Below, in pieces: positions 49,001 through 61,264 of a stretch of DNA of 64,000 nucleotides. Position numbers and translations under genes: made by a program. This DNA comes from Xestospongia bergquistia (lineage: Eukaryota > Porifera > Demospongiae > Haplosclerida > Petrosiidae): assembly GCA_963965975.1 (NCBI GenBank), contig OZ014412.1, positions 13,654,849 through 13,718,848 on the forward strand, in the 5' to 3' direction. The notes under the pieces were generated by a model. The model had not been told where the DNA came from, ran no database searches, and worked only from the letters and a program-made list of their open reading frames with translations. The first letter of the stretch is position 1; the number at the start of each line of letters is the position of its first letter.

Positions 49001-52000
49001 GTTAGCCTTCAAACTGGTACAGTAATACATAATAAATGATATATGATAACATTATACTCTATGAGTCCTTGTGGTTAATAAATTAAAACAATGGAATGTC
49101 AATTATCTTCAAAGATGATAATAATCTTTTATGTGCAACAGTTAAAACAATGATTTCTTAACTTTCAATAATTTAGAAAAGTATCAATAGTTAATAATTT
49201 GTTTGATCTGTATTAATACACTATATTTTTATATGACTACTTTCAATATAATCTTTACATACATATGTTACTAGTGAAGTCAACACATGTATTTGAAAAT
49301 AGCAGTGAGTGTTGCTTGTAATGATTTATTATGAGTTTGTACAGATTATATAGACATGACACTGTTATTACTAGCAGTATACATCATGTTACTAGGTTAC
49401 ATTATATCATTGTGTTGATATTTATTGTATGTACATTCTAATGTAAAGAATATAACAATGAAGTACATTACAATAGAAATATACACTGACCATGTAGTGA
49501 CTTGTCAATTAACTGTAGTATTTTGTCTTTATTGACATCATCAGATTCTACCATGTCAGCAGGTGTTTGGCCCTTGTTATTCTTTATGTTGGCATCTGCA
49601 CCACATAACAATAATACTTCAACACATTCTACTTTCCCTTCACTGCAGGCATCATGTAAGGGGCTATCTCCATCCTATGTGATAAAAGAAATTATAGTGA
49701 GACAAAAATGAAAGAAACTTTGCATTATAGAGCTATAAGATAATCATTATTATAATAATGTAATAAAGATAATGTGGAGAATATACTAAATTGATATAAT
49801 GCTAATATTTATGTTGTTCCAGTCATATTATTACAATTATCCAACATTGATGATATCTGTTATATTTGTTATTAAAATTATCTATAATAAACATATCTTA
49901 TGATAGTGATTGATTAGTGGGAAGGGTATTCAAAAATATATTGACAACAAGTAATACATACTACTATTACAATGTTACAAGGATTATGACATAAAATAAA
50001 TTAAAATATCATACTAAATATCTGGTTGTAACAATATTGAGTTAACTAATTTTGTAATTGATATTTACACTGACAACCAGCAGGAGAAATTAGTTATCAT
50101 CACAACAGATGTCAGTATAGTTATATAAAATGTTAGGATTAATACAAGAAGTAGTTTGTAAAGATTCACTTATGCATCACGAATAATCAGAAAGAATCTA
50201 TTATACAAGTCTAATTATTCTCTCTGTGATGGACTCATTGATATGTTAGTTGTTATTGTGTGTGATAAGTGTTTAATATATTATTTTAGTTATCATTTAT
50301 TGGGTTAGTATTAATAACTGTTAGTTGCACCTCTACTGTTCTTGTAATTTATGTTAAGTGTGTTGATGTATATTTCTTGGCGCTAGTTTCACTAGTGATA
50401 CTTTTTCATTTACACTATTCTTTGTTTTGTACACTATTTAAACTGTGTTCTTTTTGTAATAAATTAGTCTTTTTGTGATATTAAAATTACCCTGTCAACT
50501 TGGTGACTAGCTGTGCTTGTGTAGCACCAGACCTCTTCTATCTAATCCTTCACACTCTCAATATAAATACTAGACCATACTTCTGCAAGTAATTAACAGT
50601 ATCCTGGTATATTCACTATGTTAATACTTACAATGTCAAACCATTTAACTTATCATTATCATGGAATAAACATAGTGATGACAGTGACTATAATTACCTA
50701 TAGTACTAGGATTATAGTAAATACAGACATGTTGTTCATATTGTGTGATATGTTAGCTTTGGAAAAGTGGAGATAATTTCATTCTAGCTTATATCAGGTA
50801 TTACTAGCACCTCATATATTGTAGTAGTAGGTAGTAGTTGTATGTACATAAACAAATAGACAGAGCTCAAGTGATATGCTGTCATTGTTCTTCTTGTTAC
50901 TTAATTTTCCATATCTGTTTCTTAATGATTGCTCTTATATCTTTTAGAACACAAAGCCATTTACTGTCTTTGAAATTATATGAAATTTAAGTCAAAAACT
51001 ACAAAATTCATAATGCTAACATGTAAACTTATTCAAGTCACTAATAATAAGAAATTCTAGTATACAAATCTTTCAAAATAAAATAACAGAGCATAATTAG
51101 TATTCCGAGTAAACAATATCCTGGTATATTAGCTTTGTTGCCTCTGAGAGTGTAAAACAATTTATCTTAAATAATAGACTAAAAGTAATTAAGACACTGT
51201 CTAGCTAGTGCTAGGACTATAGTAAATGTAGACATGTTGTATATATTGTGATAATATGTAGGCTTTTCAAACTTAGAGATAATTTCATTCTAACTAATTG
51301 TAGTCACTAGGTCAGTGGAGTTAACCCTCATATACACAATTATAAGCATATTAGCACTTACTACACACTACAACAATGCTTTCTTTATGATCTCTTACAT
51401 CAACCAATAATTTAAATATATATATCAGCACTGTATATTACAGACACTATGTTATTATAATATAACAACATAGTGTCTGTAATATACAGTGCTAATATAG
51501 GTGACCTAATTTGGGGAAAGGGACCACTTCTGTCAAAAAAAAAATCTCAGTATGGACAGAAAAAGTGATGATTTCAATATTTTGGAGAATTTGAGTTAAA
51601 CCAAAAAACAAAGAGAATAGTACCTGACAGTCATTTTGAAGCGTCTATAAAGACAAAAGTTCTCTTTAGATTAGTGCGTAGAAGTATTCGCGTTCTCATA
51701 TATTATACGGTATGCGGGGGTGGAAAATTAAATTCCACTTTCTCAAAATTAATTTTTGGTAGTAGCCACGTTTATATCTTGTTTCTTTAGCAACGCATGC
51801 ATTTATCCAAGTATCAAACAATTCAACATTATCTATACCTTAAAATGGTATGAAAATGTGAAAATGACAGAAATGACTTTTTGCATATCCAGTCACATAT
51901 ATTAAATAAAATATTATCTTAATTATAGCTACTAAAATAACAAGTTTTGTCTTTGAAATTACTTTAGGAGTGCATATACATATAAAGTTATATGAGACAC

Positions 52001-55000
52001 AATTATATGCACTCAATTATAAACATATTACTACTATAATACATACTGAAGGAATGACTTCTTCATATTATCTGACACTAGCAAACATGTTTTAATTATA
52101 TCCCATAGTGGCCAGATGTGATGAATACACGACAACAATAATCATTTGGAAAACCTAATGTTACAAATATACAACACAGTCGATAATGTAAACTTCTCTA
52201 TCTGTAACTATTAAAGAGTACATGTGTTAAGCTTCAATTATTTATAATAAATTAAGGTACTACTTGTCTATTTAGAGCAACCAAATTAATTTGTTCTATG
52301 AATAGCAAATCTGTTAAAGTCCTCCCAATATTGAGCTGACTCGATGATCATCACTAAATTTGAGACATAGAGATGTACTGTGATGTTTCTTGGAGATAAA
52401 TCTCACCTATAATAACTACAGCTACATGAGAGCTTGTAACATTAAGATTTCTGTCAAACAAACGTTTTTTGTCATCTGAGGTTTCTTAGCCATGCTGAAT
52501 TTTTGAAGTCACATTGAGCTTTTGTCACACAATATTTTAACCTATGCTATTTTTTGTCCAAGGCCAAACAACTGCTAGAAACGTTTTTATCCCACCATTC
52601 AATTTTGTTTTTGTCAAGATTGAGCTGAAAAGAAAGTGTGGAGGAGAGCAATGATGTAATTAATGAAGCATTTCTTTATGTGTATGAGAAGAAATATCCA
52701 GATGGAGCCAGAATAACTAGTAAAAAGTAGTTATCATATTATCTCAGCTCTCAATTAATATAATTATCATTATTTCATACAATAGGATCTTGTATTCTTA
52801 TTCTAACTACTCAAAGAAAAGTATTGCTTAAGAATGCAAAAATAATAATAGAATTATTATGGCATGAACAATAACCTTCAATTCTTCAAAATTTTGAAGT
52901 TGGAGTCGAAGTTATGAAAAAGTATTTTTGACAATTTTTATCTTAGGATGACATATTGCAAGCAGATTTTTATCCTAACATAAAATATTGCAAAGCATTT
53001 TGAATTTATGTTACTTTGTTCAGTTGTTTGTTTTATAGTCTTTGAAAAGAAAGAAAAAGTTTGTACAAGGGTTAGAGCCTCTGTGATCGCTAAATTAGGT
53101 TGTGTACTAAAGGCAGAGTTAATCAAATGCGACTTTGTTGTTTGTTAATTGTAAATTTACTAACAGACCAATTGAAACAATCAACAGTCAATTGTCAGTA
53201 ATTTTACAATATTTCCGATAATTGTCATTGACACAGTTATAACTAAGGAAGTTACAAAAGACACACAAAGATCTGTTACTTGAATTTTGAATTTATTATA
53301 AACATCATTTATGTTTTGTGACTTCATGTGTTCCTACATGTGTTAATTCATCATATAATATAATGTTCTTAACATAAAGTATATACTTAATATCAAATAT
53401 GTTCATAATATATAAATATGTTGTAATGTATCTTTAATAATAATCATACTGTAAACAAATAATGATGCCAATGACAACAGGAATGCCAGTATAAAGTTAT
53501 ATAAAATGTTAGGATTAATAAAAGAAGTATTTTGTAAAAATTGACATTTATGTCATGTTGTAAGAAGTTAGTAACTATCAGAAAAATCTATTATACAAGT
53601 CTAATTATGCTCTTAATGTAAATATCAAAGCATATTTCTACAAATACTAACAGTATCCTGGTATATTATTATGTTAATACTTCAAGTGTCAAACCATTTA
53701 TATTATATCAGGGAATAAACATAGTGTTGACATTGACTATAATTATAGCTAGTACTATATAGGATTATAGTAGTACAAACAATATTATGTAATAAAAACA
53801 TAATTAGAGTCATTGTTAACTGATAAATTTCTCATCAAAAATGTTAAGTCATCACTTAATGTATGCTTTTATTTTAACTACTTTTATTTTAAGAATTACA
53901 CTGATATATAATATGTTCAAATAAAAAACAGGACATGATAATAACTGAGGACATGTGCACAAAAGTCATAATATCTATGACTAGATACTACATATAATAA
54001 AAATCTATTTTACTTTTACATTAAATCCTCGGTTATATATACAAATTTCAACTATTGGAAAGTGACTTTGCAAAGCCACACATATAATAATGAACTGAAT
54101 ATACTAATTCCTTCTGATCTGCTGTCCATGTTGACTATAACTGTGTGTGAAAATGACATTGCTTGAACCACAATAAAAATAGTTGTTTTAATGATTCATT
54201 TCACTTATCTGAAAAAAATCCACTATCTTTACACTTATAAAGAATATCATAAACAATTTTGGATAACTCAAGATGTACTGTACAAAAATGGAGTGTCTAA
54301 AGTAATAACACTGACAAATAATAAGATCATATGTGACCAAAATACAAAGATGGTATGTAACACAAATAAACTTCATATGAGTGCTTGCACATAAATGGTT
54401 GCATTGTGGCCCCCTTGAATACAAATCACTAAATTTAATATATGAGATGTTTAATATTTGGTCTTATGGTTACCAAATTCCATGACTTCTTGTTCAAGAT
54501 GAACATGTAGCAGTTGTTTTAATGCAAGCACTTGTTTGAAATTAGTTTGCACATTAGGTACCATTTTCCTATTTTTAGTCACAAGTCTCAGTTGTATGTT
54601 TAATAATAATTTATGAAATATTCATTCATTTTATACATGAAGTTTGGCATATGTAATGATAGTACCATACAATATATCTGGTTGTGCAATGCTGTGTTAA
54701 TGATTTTGCAAATGATATATTCTATAACTTATTGTAGTTAATTGCTATTAATACATTACCATAATGAATGATATGAACTGGAGTTTGAAGAAAACTTCTT
54801 ATGTAGACTTATTCAAGTCACTAACAATAAGAAATTCTATTACCAAAATTTTCAAAGTAAAATAACAGCATAATTAGTATTCCAAGTAATAAACCATATC
54901 CTAGTATATTAATTTTATTTAGTGCACCCACGAATGTACTTCCAAAATAGTCATGGTGACGTAACTTTCGTTTCTACAGCATATCCTTAAGATTTTTGCA

Positions 55001-58000
55001 CTAAATGATAGCACGTGATGAGCTCTGTAAATATAATATTTAAGTATTGCCTGATGATATTTGCCAACCTAATTTTGTGCATATTGTAAAATTTTACACA
55101 ATTATGACGTCATAAATTTCCTTCACCTCTTCCTGGAGTTCACATGATCAACTTCTTTGTGATTTAAGTCTATCTTTCTATCTCTTTATCGATGTCATCA
55201 AAGTCGAAGACACAAAGGCAACGCAAGGAATCATTAGTACTAGCAAGAGAAAGTAAAATGAATGTTGTTCTAGTCAGGAGGAGTCAATAATGGAGGGTCA
55301 GTTCAGTGGAACGACTGACGAGGTTAGAACTGAACCTGAAGGACTTGCTAAATTGTTGGTGCTGTCTGGTGATGCCTTAGACATGGAGGATGAAGATGTC
55401 GACCCATCATTTGATTTATGCTCAAGCTTGAAGTCTGATAAGAGATCATATGATCGACAACTTTTGTGACAAATGGGTCACTCATCTTAACCATGAAGAT
55501 AGAGTTTCTCTTGGCCTCCTTCTCTGCTTTCAACTTAGACCTGTACTTAGAAAGGGTGTAACAGAATCAGCAGAGTTTTCTTCATAAAAACCAGCATTAG
55601 ATTCAATATCCCTCCAAAGAATCCAGAAACATTTTGAAAGGTACACCATTACATGTTTACTTATCTTGAAGATATACCAAAAGGCTGAGACTTAGAGATG
55701 TTAGGAAGAAAGTTCAAAATATATTCAGACCACCAACCACTCAAATATTTATTCAGTGAAACACGTGCAATACCAGTGATGGCTGCATCAAGGATTCAAC
55801 GTTGGTCACTACTCCTCAGTTCTTATGAATATGAGATTGAATATCGACCAGGATCCAAAGTAGCAAATGCTGATGCTCTCAGTAGACTCCCTTTACCAGA
55901 GACCACACCCGAGTCAAGTAAAGATGGATCAGTAGAACTACTCATTCATCAACTCTCAGAAAGTAATTATCACTGTTAATCAAATAAAGAATTGGACAGA
56001 AAAGGATCCAATCTTATCTCGAGTTCATCGTTTTGTATTACGCGGACGGCCAAACATTGTTGACAATGAAGATCTCAAGCCATACTTTAACCGTCGAGAT
56101 GAACTCAGCATCATCAAAGGGTGTGTCTTGTTGGGATCACAAGTAATCATACCTACACCTGCTCAGTCACTGATGTTGAATCAACTACATGACACTCATC
56201 TTGGAGTCAGTCAAATGAAGAGTCTTAGTCGTTCATATGTCTGGTGGCCAGGTATAGACAGTGATATTGTGAAGAGAGTGAGAGGATGTAATAAGTGTGA
56301 AATGAATAGACCTTCTCATAGTAGAGCTTCTCTCCACCCATGGGAGTATCCCTCTAGTCCTTGGGCGCGGATAAACATTGACCATGCTGGTCCCGTAATG
56401 GGCAAAATGTTTTTAGTGGTCATAGACGCTTATTCCAAATGGATTGATGTTGAAATAGTGAACTCTACTTCTGCCGTGAGCACCATTATTAAACTTCGTT
56501 CATTATTTGCTACATACGGCATACCAGTACAGTTGGTGTCAGATAACGGATCAGGTTTTCGAAGCGAGGAATTCAAGCAATTCACAACTCAGAATGGTAT
56601 TAAACACATATTCACATCACCTTACCATCCCTCCTCCAATGGACTTGCTGAAAGGGCAGTTCAAACCATCAAGAGTACAGTTGTTAAAATGGATGGTCCA
56701 ATTGATGTACGTTTATCTAGATTTTTACTTCAGTATAGGGTAACACCCCAGACTACTACTGGACTTTCCCCGTCTCAACACCTAATGGGGAGGAAGATAA
56801 GAACATGTTTAGATGCACTACATCCTGATATGTCAGAAGATGTCAAGAAGAAACAGGAGAAACTCATCTCTAGCAAGGAACCTTGAAAGTTTAAACTGGA
56901 TGATCTGTTGTTTGCAAAAAATTTTCATGGATCTATGTGGATACCAGTGAAGGTAACTAAAATAACTGGACCTTTATCGTATGAAGTTATAACTGAAAGT
57001 GGTGTGACTTTACGACGTCATGTTGACCATCTTCGAAGATTTTCAGAAGAGTCACAAACTACATTATCAACTCAAGAGGATTGGTCAATAATAGATACCA
57101 CACGTCAAGGAAGACCTCAACCTAATCAGGTAGAAGTTTCAGAAGCTCAAGAAGATCGTGTGGAACCAACAGAGTCTACTCAATCAACACCTGAAAATCC
57201 AACACCAGTAGTGCATTCACCAATTGGAAGATCAAGTCGAAAACGAAAATCGCCTGAAACATTTGCTCCACTCATTCGAAACTTAAAAAACTTAAAAAGG
57301 GGAAAATGTGGTAACTTAAATAAACCTATGATGTAATGTTTATATAAATGTTCTGGAACAGCACTATATATTGTCATGTAAATTCAGTTTTGTTCAGTCT
57401 ACAGTTGTTGAATTATTGTTCTTTTAAATATATATGTTGTATTGGTAAGCTCGGTCACTAGTAGAATTACAACATAGTTACCTGGTGTGATTGGTATTAT
57501 AATATCAAAAAGGCTCTATTTTGCATTTTCCTTTTGAAATTATTTCCCAAAATGTAACATCCCAAAAATCTGGAAGCAATGATTTCAAGAAAACACTTTT
57601 CGGAAAAATGGAATGTTACAAACATTATGGTGACCATTAACATGTGGAATCAGTTATTATCACAACAGAGATGCCAGTATAGTTATATAAAAATGTTAGG
57701 ATTAATACAACCAATAGTTTGTAAAGATTTACTCATATATCATGTTGTAAGAAGTGACTAACAATCAGAAGAATCTAATATACAAGTCTAATTATTCTCT
57801 CAATATAAATGTCAGAGCATATTTCTACAAGTAATTAACAGTATCCTGGTATATTCACTATGTTAATACTTAGAATGTCAAACCATTTAACTTATATCAT
57901 GGAATAAACATAGTGATGACATTGATTATAATTATAGTTAGTGTTACTGTTATAGTAAATACAGACATGTTGTTTATATTGTGTGATATGTTAGCTTTTG

Positions 58001-58388
58001 AATAGTGGAAATAATTTCACATTATATATGTTATTAGCAAATATAAAATACAATTCATATGTTGTAGTAGTAGGTAGTAGTTGCATTTAAATAAACAATC
58101 ACATTATTTCTTCTTATTAATTTTAATTTTGCATTTTGTTTGTGTATTTATTTTAGGAGTGTCTATGTAACAACTTATAGATAATTAAATCACAAATAGC
58201 TACATAATTACATGTATTAATAACAACATTATATATAAAATACAGTCATGTATAGTAATGACAACTTGTTCAATATTTGAGATACTTACTTTGTCAATGG
58301 CATCCAGTGATGCACCAGCTTTAATTAGTGTATGAGCTATATCAGAATAGCCATAGTAAGCAGCATAGTGAAGAGGAGTAGCATTGTA
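46060..58388 (-). CDS. Ankyrin / Roc-like GTPase / COR-like / CARD-like protein (5' incomplete)
   Basis: Six minus-strand exons join in phase with no lesion: 58388-58290, 49674-49491, 48935-46869, 46658-46629, 46454-46140, 46082-46060; 905 residues plus stop. Residues about 1-33 and 34-78 are ankyrin repeats (ATPLHYAAYYGYSDIAHTLI; SPLHDACSEGKVECVEVLLL). A P-loop follows (GAPGTGKSS, about 117-125), then an acidic low-complexity linker, a switch-like DSGGQAAF, and LVLGTFFDK in the place of the base-recognition motif. A COR-like winged-helix region follows (DLTIFLYFPTVLHDVVFLHP; GFSPDFTADDFLKLMEYMFV). The last about 105 residues (ARKLYTKEV ... FLDILKD ... LADKIMSKYK) look like a CARD. Such architectures act as intracellular signalling or sensing switches in the ROCO/STAND style (inference). 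The first exon starts in phase 0 without an initiator, so more exons lie upstream. Partial decayed paralogues lie at 31.9-33.9 and 41.4-43.5 kb. Confidence 0.85.
50091..50840. repeat. Dispersed repeat, copy a (split by solo LTR)
   Basis: Shares TATAGTTATATAAAATGTTA, CTAATTATTCTCTC, AACAGTATCCTGGTATATTC and GTAGTAGTAGGTAGTAGTTG in the same order with 57649-58083. The solo LTR at 50225-50554 interrupts it. It is non-coding and its class is unknown. Confidence 0.8.
50225..50554. mobile_element. Solo LTR, 330 bp, with CTCTC target duplication
   Basis: Begins TGTGATGG and ends CCTTCACA, giving TGTGA/TCACA inverted ends, and is flanked on both sides by CTCTC (50220-50224 and 50555-50559). An AATAAA lies at 50458-50463. 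The related repeat copy at 57.8 kb has the uninterrupted target, ATTATTCTCTCAATATAAAT, which confirms the insertion. No internal retroelement sequence remains, so it is a product of LTR-LTR recombination. It does not visibly match the Gypsy fragment's flanks. Confidence 0.88.
50980..51310. repeat. Dispersed repeat, copy d
   Basis: The first part (TTATTCAAGTCACTAATAAT) matches 54805-54920, and the later part (AATATCCTGGTATATTAG, then GTAGACATGTTG) matches the 50.6 and 57.9 kb copies at lower identity. The boundaries are approximate. Confidence 0.6.
51427..51493. repeat. Perfect 27-bp inverted repeat, 13-nt loop
   Basis: The arms 51427-51453 and 51467-51493 are exact reverse complements over 27 bp around an AT-rich 13-nt loop. 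It lies within the long intron of the receptor-type gene. The stem length equals that of the hairpin at 18243, but the sequences are unrelated. Confidence 0.95.
53468..53790. repeat. Dispersed repeat, copy b
   Basis: A diverged copy of the 50.1/57.6-kb repeat, sharing AGTTATATAAAATGTTAGGA and TTATACAAGTCTAATTATGC with small indels, in the same orientation. Confidence 0.75.
54795..54920. repeat. Dispersed repeat, copy e (short)
   Basis: Matches about 50990-51130 over ACTTATTCAAGTCACTAACA and GCATAATTAGTATTCC, ending at ATATCCTAGTATATTAAT. Confidence 0.65.
55193..55650 (+). pseudogene. N-terminal relic of a dispersed transposase-type family
   Basis: A plus-strand ATG opens MSSKSKTQRQRKESLVLARE, a basic start. 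After a frame change an acidic stretch (DALDMEDEDVDPSFDL) follows, then another frame change gives DKWVTHLNHEDRVSLGLLLC and EFSS. From memory the last block is typical of a repeated family in sponges, cnidarians and fish in which a HLxxEDxVSLGLFLxFQL segment precedes a helix-turn-helix and a DDE-like domain. Here it ends a few dozen bases before the Gypsy RNase H fragment. It is broken by stops and frame changes and cannot be functional. The family assignment is inference. Confidence 0.4.
55698..57336 (+). mobile_element. Ty3/Gypsy-type pol fragment (broken)
   Basis: Retrotransposon pol 3' half in order: RNase H end with YSDHQPLKYLF and the EYRPGSKVANADALSRLP block (55698-55975); a frame change; the integrase zinc-binding H-H-C-C region (HDTHLGVSQMKSL, VRGCNKCEMN); the integrase core with INIDHAGPV, VSDNGSGF and SSNGLAERAV supplying the D, D, E residues; and, after a TGA at 56884-56886, a C-terminal tail with HVDHLRRF and a basic Ser/Pro-rich end at 57336. 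Reverse transcriptase, protease and gag are absent here and no flanking LTR pair is evident, so it is a truncated copy. It lies in the long intron, opposite in strand to the host gene. Confidence 0.9.
57649..58083. repeat. Dispersed repeat, copy c (uninterrupted)
   Basis: The most complete copy of the intron repeat family. It contains the empty site ATTATTCTCTCAATATAAAT corresponding to the solo LTR insertion in copy a, and ends GTAGTAGTAGGTAGTAGTTG about 200 bp from the ankyrin exon at 58290. Confidence 0.8.
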
Positions 58389-58743
58389 CTACATAAAGGA
58401 GATGTCAGTATTTATGATCAATTCACTTTATAATATACAGCTACATCAAATGATACATTATAAAGGATAGGTAAAATAATTCAATATCTTTTCACTAATG
58501 TGTATAGAGAGGTTAATACTTTATGTGATGTCAGCAGTAGTATTCATAATAACTAGATATTATCATATTTGGAGATTAAAGTATTTGTCCTATTATGTCA
58601 CATATCTTTTATCTATAGGTTTACAATATAGTCTTATAATATAATACATGACAGTAATTAAGTCATTTGTTAAATACATGCTCTATAGAACTTATATTAT
58701 TAATTAACAAGTTATAACTATACCATGTCCAAGTTGAGAAGAG

Positions 58744-59229
58744 CCCTTTATTAAAAAAAAGGTGTTTTATGCATGGAATGTAAGGTGAGGTATTTCCTCA
58801 CCTATTATAAACAATTAGCGTTGAAGCACATTTTAATTATATTCATTATTTGTTCACGTGAATGTCATGAGAACACACCACGTTTTCTCTCGTGTTTGTG
58901 AATATGCCAACTGGAAAGAGATTGAGAGCGCAAACAAAGGAGGTTGTTGCGAATGTCTATGAATATTTTGAGGAACTTGGCAGGCGTAAACGGACTGAAG
59001 GATCTCTGAAACGAACCTCTGATGCTACAAAACTTTCATGTGCCAGCATCAAGAGGTTACGGAAGGAGAAACTTAGCACAGGAGGAGCTGCCTTTTCAAC
59101 TCCAACGAAGAGGTACAGATTCTCCAGACGCCTGTTAGTTGATGATTTTGATCGTGAAGCCATCAGACGAAAAATATACCACCTCTATCGGTGCAAAGAG
59201 CACGTGTCACTATCTAAGTTGTTTGTTGT
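58744..59229 (+). pseudogene. Tc1/IS630-like transposase N-terminus relic
   Basis: The first part (58744-58890) is a non-coding repeat also present at 63851-64000. From an ATG at 58904 a reading frame gives MPTGKRLRAQTKEVVANVYE, then a helix-turn-helix-like stretch (SDATKLSCASIKRLRKEKL), a basic linker and RLLVDDFDREAIRRKIYHLY followed by SKLF. This order (AQTKEV..NVYxYF, HTH, DDFDxxxIRRKVxxFY) resembles, from memory, the N-terminal DNA-binding part of DDE transposases in the IS630/Tc1 group. The DDE catalytic domain is missing because the frame runs into the 3' end of the oppositely oriented piggyBac relic at about 59230. Confidence 0.6.
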
Positions 59230-61177
59230 GTATAACCTCTTTCACGGTCAGTCATTACATACAAGACATCATCTTCATTTTGTCCCATGTTCAACATAGT
59301 GTTGTCCGTGAAAACATTCATCTGGTCTTGTGGGGTGCATCAGCTGTCTTCTGACATGTCCTACAACTAACCCATCATAAAGACTTACTACTGTCTGTCG
59401 TCTGTAGTCAATGTGTGTGAGAGGTTTGTTAACTGACATTTTGTACACGGTGTATGATTTTACAATGGCAACTTCAAACAACCAGAACATGAGCTTCCTC
59501 CACCACTTGACACTACGTCTTCCAAAGGAATAGTAGACAGCATCTGCTTTGTCCACTCCACCCATGTTCTGATTATACTTGTGGATAACAAGTGGTTTTG
59601 TTTTCATTTCTCCACGTCTTCCAGTTACAGTTGTCAAAGTCGCTGTATGTACAGTTGATAGTATTAGGACTGTTTTACCTTTGTCTTTCCAACCTAAGAC
59701 CAACTTCTTTCCGTTCCTCCAAGCCCTAGTTTCCCCTCTTCTTAGTTTCACCGTGTTCTTTCTGACTGCTTTAGGGAGTTGCTTTCTGTTGCTAATGATG
59801 GTACCAGTGTATCCTGTATCTTTCATTTCCAACTCATCTGCCAAAGGAACACTAGAATAGAACCTATCAGCATAAATGTGGTGACCTTTGCCAGGGTATT
59901 TTTCAGCAACAGTAACAACAACCTTGACTAACAGAGGGAGATCATCATTACAGCTGGAGAGATGGGCTGTCATCTCCTGTCCAGTATAAGGAAGGATGTT
60001 ACAAATATAACCAGTCTCACTATCAGCAAGAACAAATGCTTTTAGTCCCCATTTTGTGGGTTTTAGAGGACAGTATTGTATGAAACTAACTCTGCCCTTG
60101 AAGCCAATCATAGTTTCATCAATTGAGAGCTCACGGTGTGGACAGTATATTCTTTGAAATCTAGCAAGAAGGTGATTTAAGAGTGGACGAACTTTATGTA
60201 TTCAGTTGGTAAGTGGTGCTTTCTCAGGTATATGAAGCATCCAGAATATTTCCTCAAATCTATTTTGAGAAAGTACATTGGGACAAAATGGTATGTAGCT
60301 TTCCCAAGATGTTTTCTAATACCCTTCTCTTTCTGGGCAATGCAATATTCCCATGTTAATTATTATTGCCGAGACTACTCTCATTTCATTGATGGTAACA
60401 TGACTCCATTTCCTCCACCTTGAGTTCGGTTTAAGTGTTCCAGTCCATTCCTTTTCATCAATAACCATCCTGGCATACTCATTTGTTCTATCCACAAGCA
60501 TCTTCAACACTACGTCATCCATAAACAAACTGAAAATCTCAAGTGGGTGACGTCTTCCAAAGGAATAGTAGACAGCATCTGCTTTGTCCACTCCACCCAT
60601 GCTCTGATTATATGATATATGTGATGAGTTGGCTGACAAAGTCATCTTTGGTCCTGGTTGCTCGCTGAAAGTACAAATTGATGGTGGTAAATCAGTGTCC
60701 AAGTTCTTTATTTCTGTCCATGGGTCAGTTTCATCATTGTCATTGTTATTACTATGTCGTTGCATACTTCCGCTTCCACATCCTCGTCCACCTCTCTGTC
60801 CACGTCCATATCCTCGTCCACCCTCTCACTTACCTTCCCTGTCATGCCCTCGTCCTGTTTAGAAGGTTAGTGAAAATAATTCATAATTCTTACAATCAAT
60901 ATTTTATCAAGATATTTGTTTAATCAGAATTGAGTTTATTGTTTTATCATTTTTTTGTTTGGTTTATTTTATTTTTGATTATATCATACAGACGTATGTA
61001 TATTATATTGTCTATATCTGAATGTGGTGACCGACTTCTATCATCATCGCTTTCATTTGTCACCAATAATTCATCTTGTGAGGTATCTATCATGTCACTG
61101 ATATTTTATCTTTATTATTTACATTTGAATTGAACTTTTTTGTATTTTTTATAATATTATTTATTCATTATGTTTGT

Positions 61178-61264
<87 letters not shown>

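Larger units (their letters stand above)
49675..58289 (-). other. 8.6-kb intron loaded with repeats
   Basis: This intron separates two consecutive ankyrin-repeat exons of the intact gene. It contains repeat family copies, a solo LTR, a hairpin, a decayed transposase-family N-terminus and a Ty3/Gypsy pol fragment, each listed separately. Elsewhere it is AT-rich. One exon-like scrap on the plus strand near 52634-52727 (NDVINEAFLYVYEKKYPDG) is unassigned. The other introns of this gene are 57 to about 560 nt. Confidence 0.75.

Noticed and set aside
58892..59299. A 135-codon transposase-like frame as one intact protein
   Set aside because: Only about the first 108 codons from the ATG at 58904 resemble a transposase N-terminus. 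The remainder is antisense to the 3' end of piggyBac 2.
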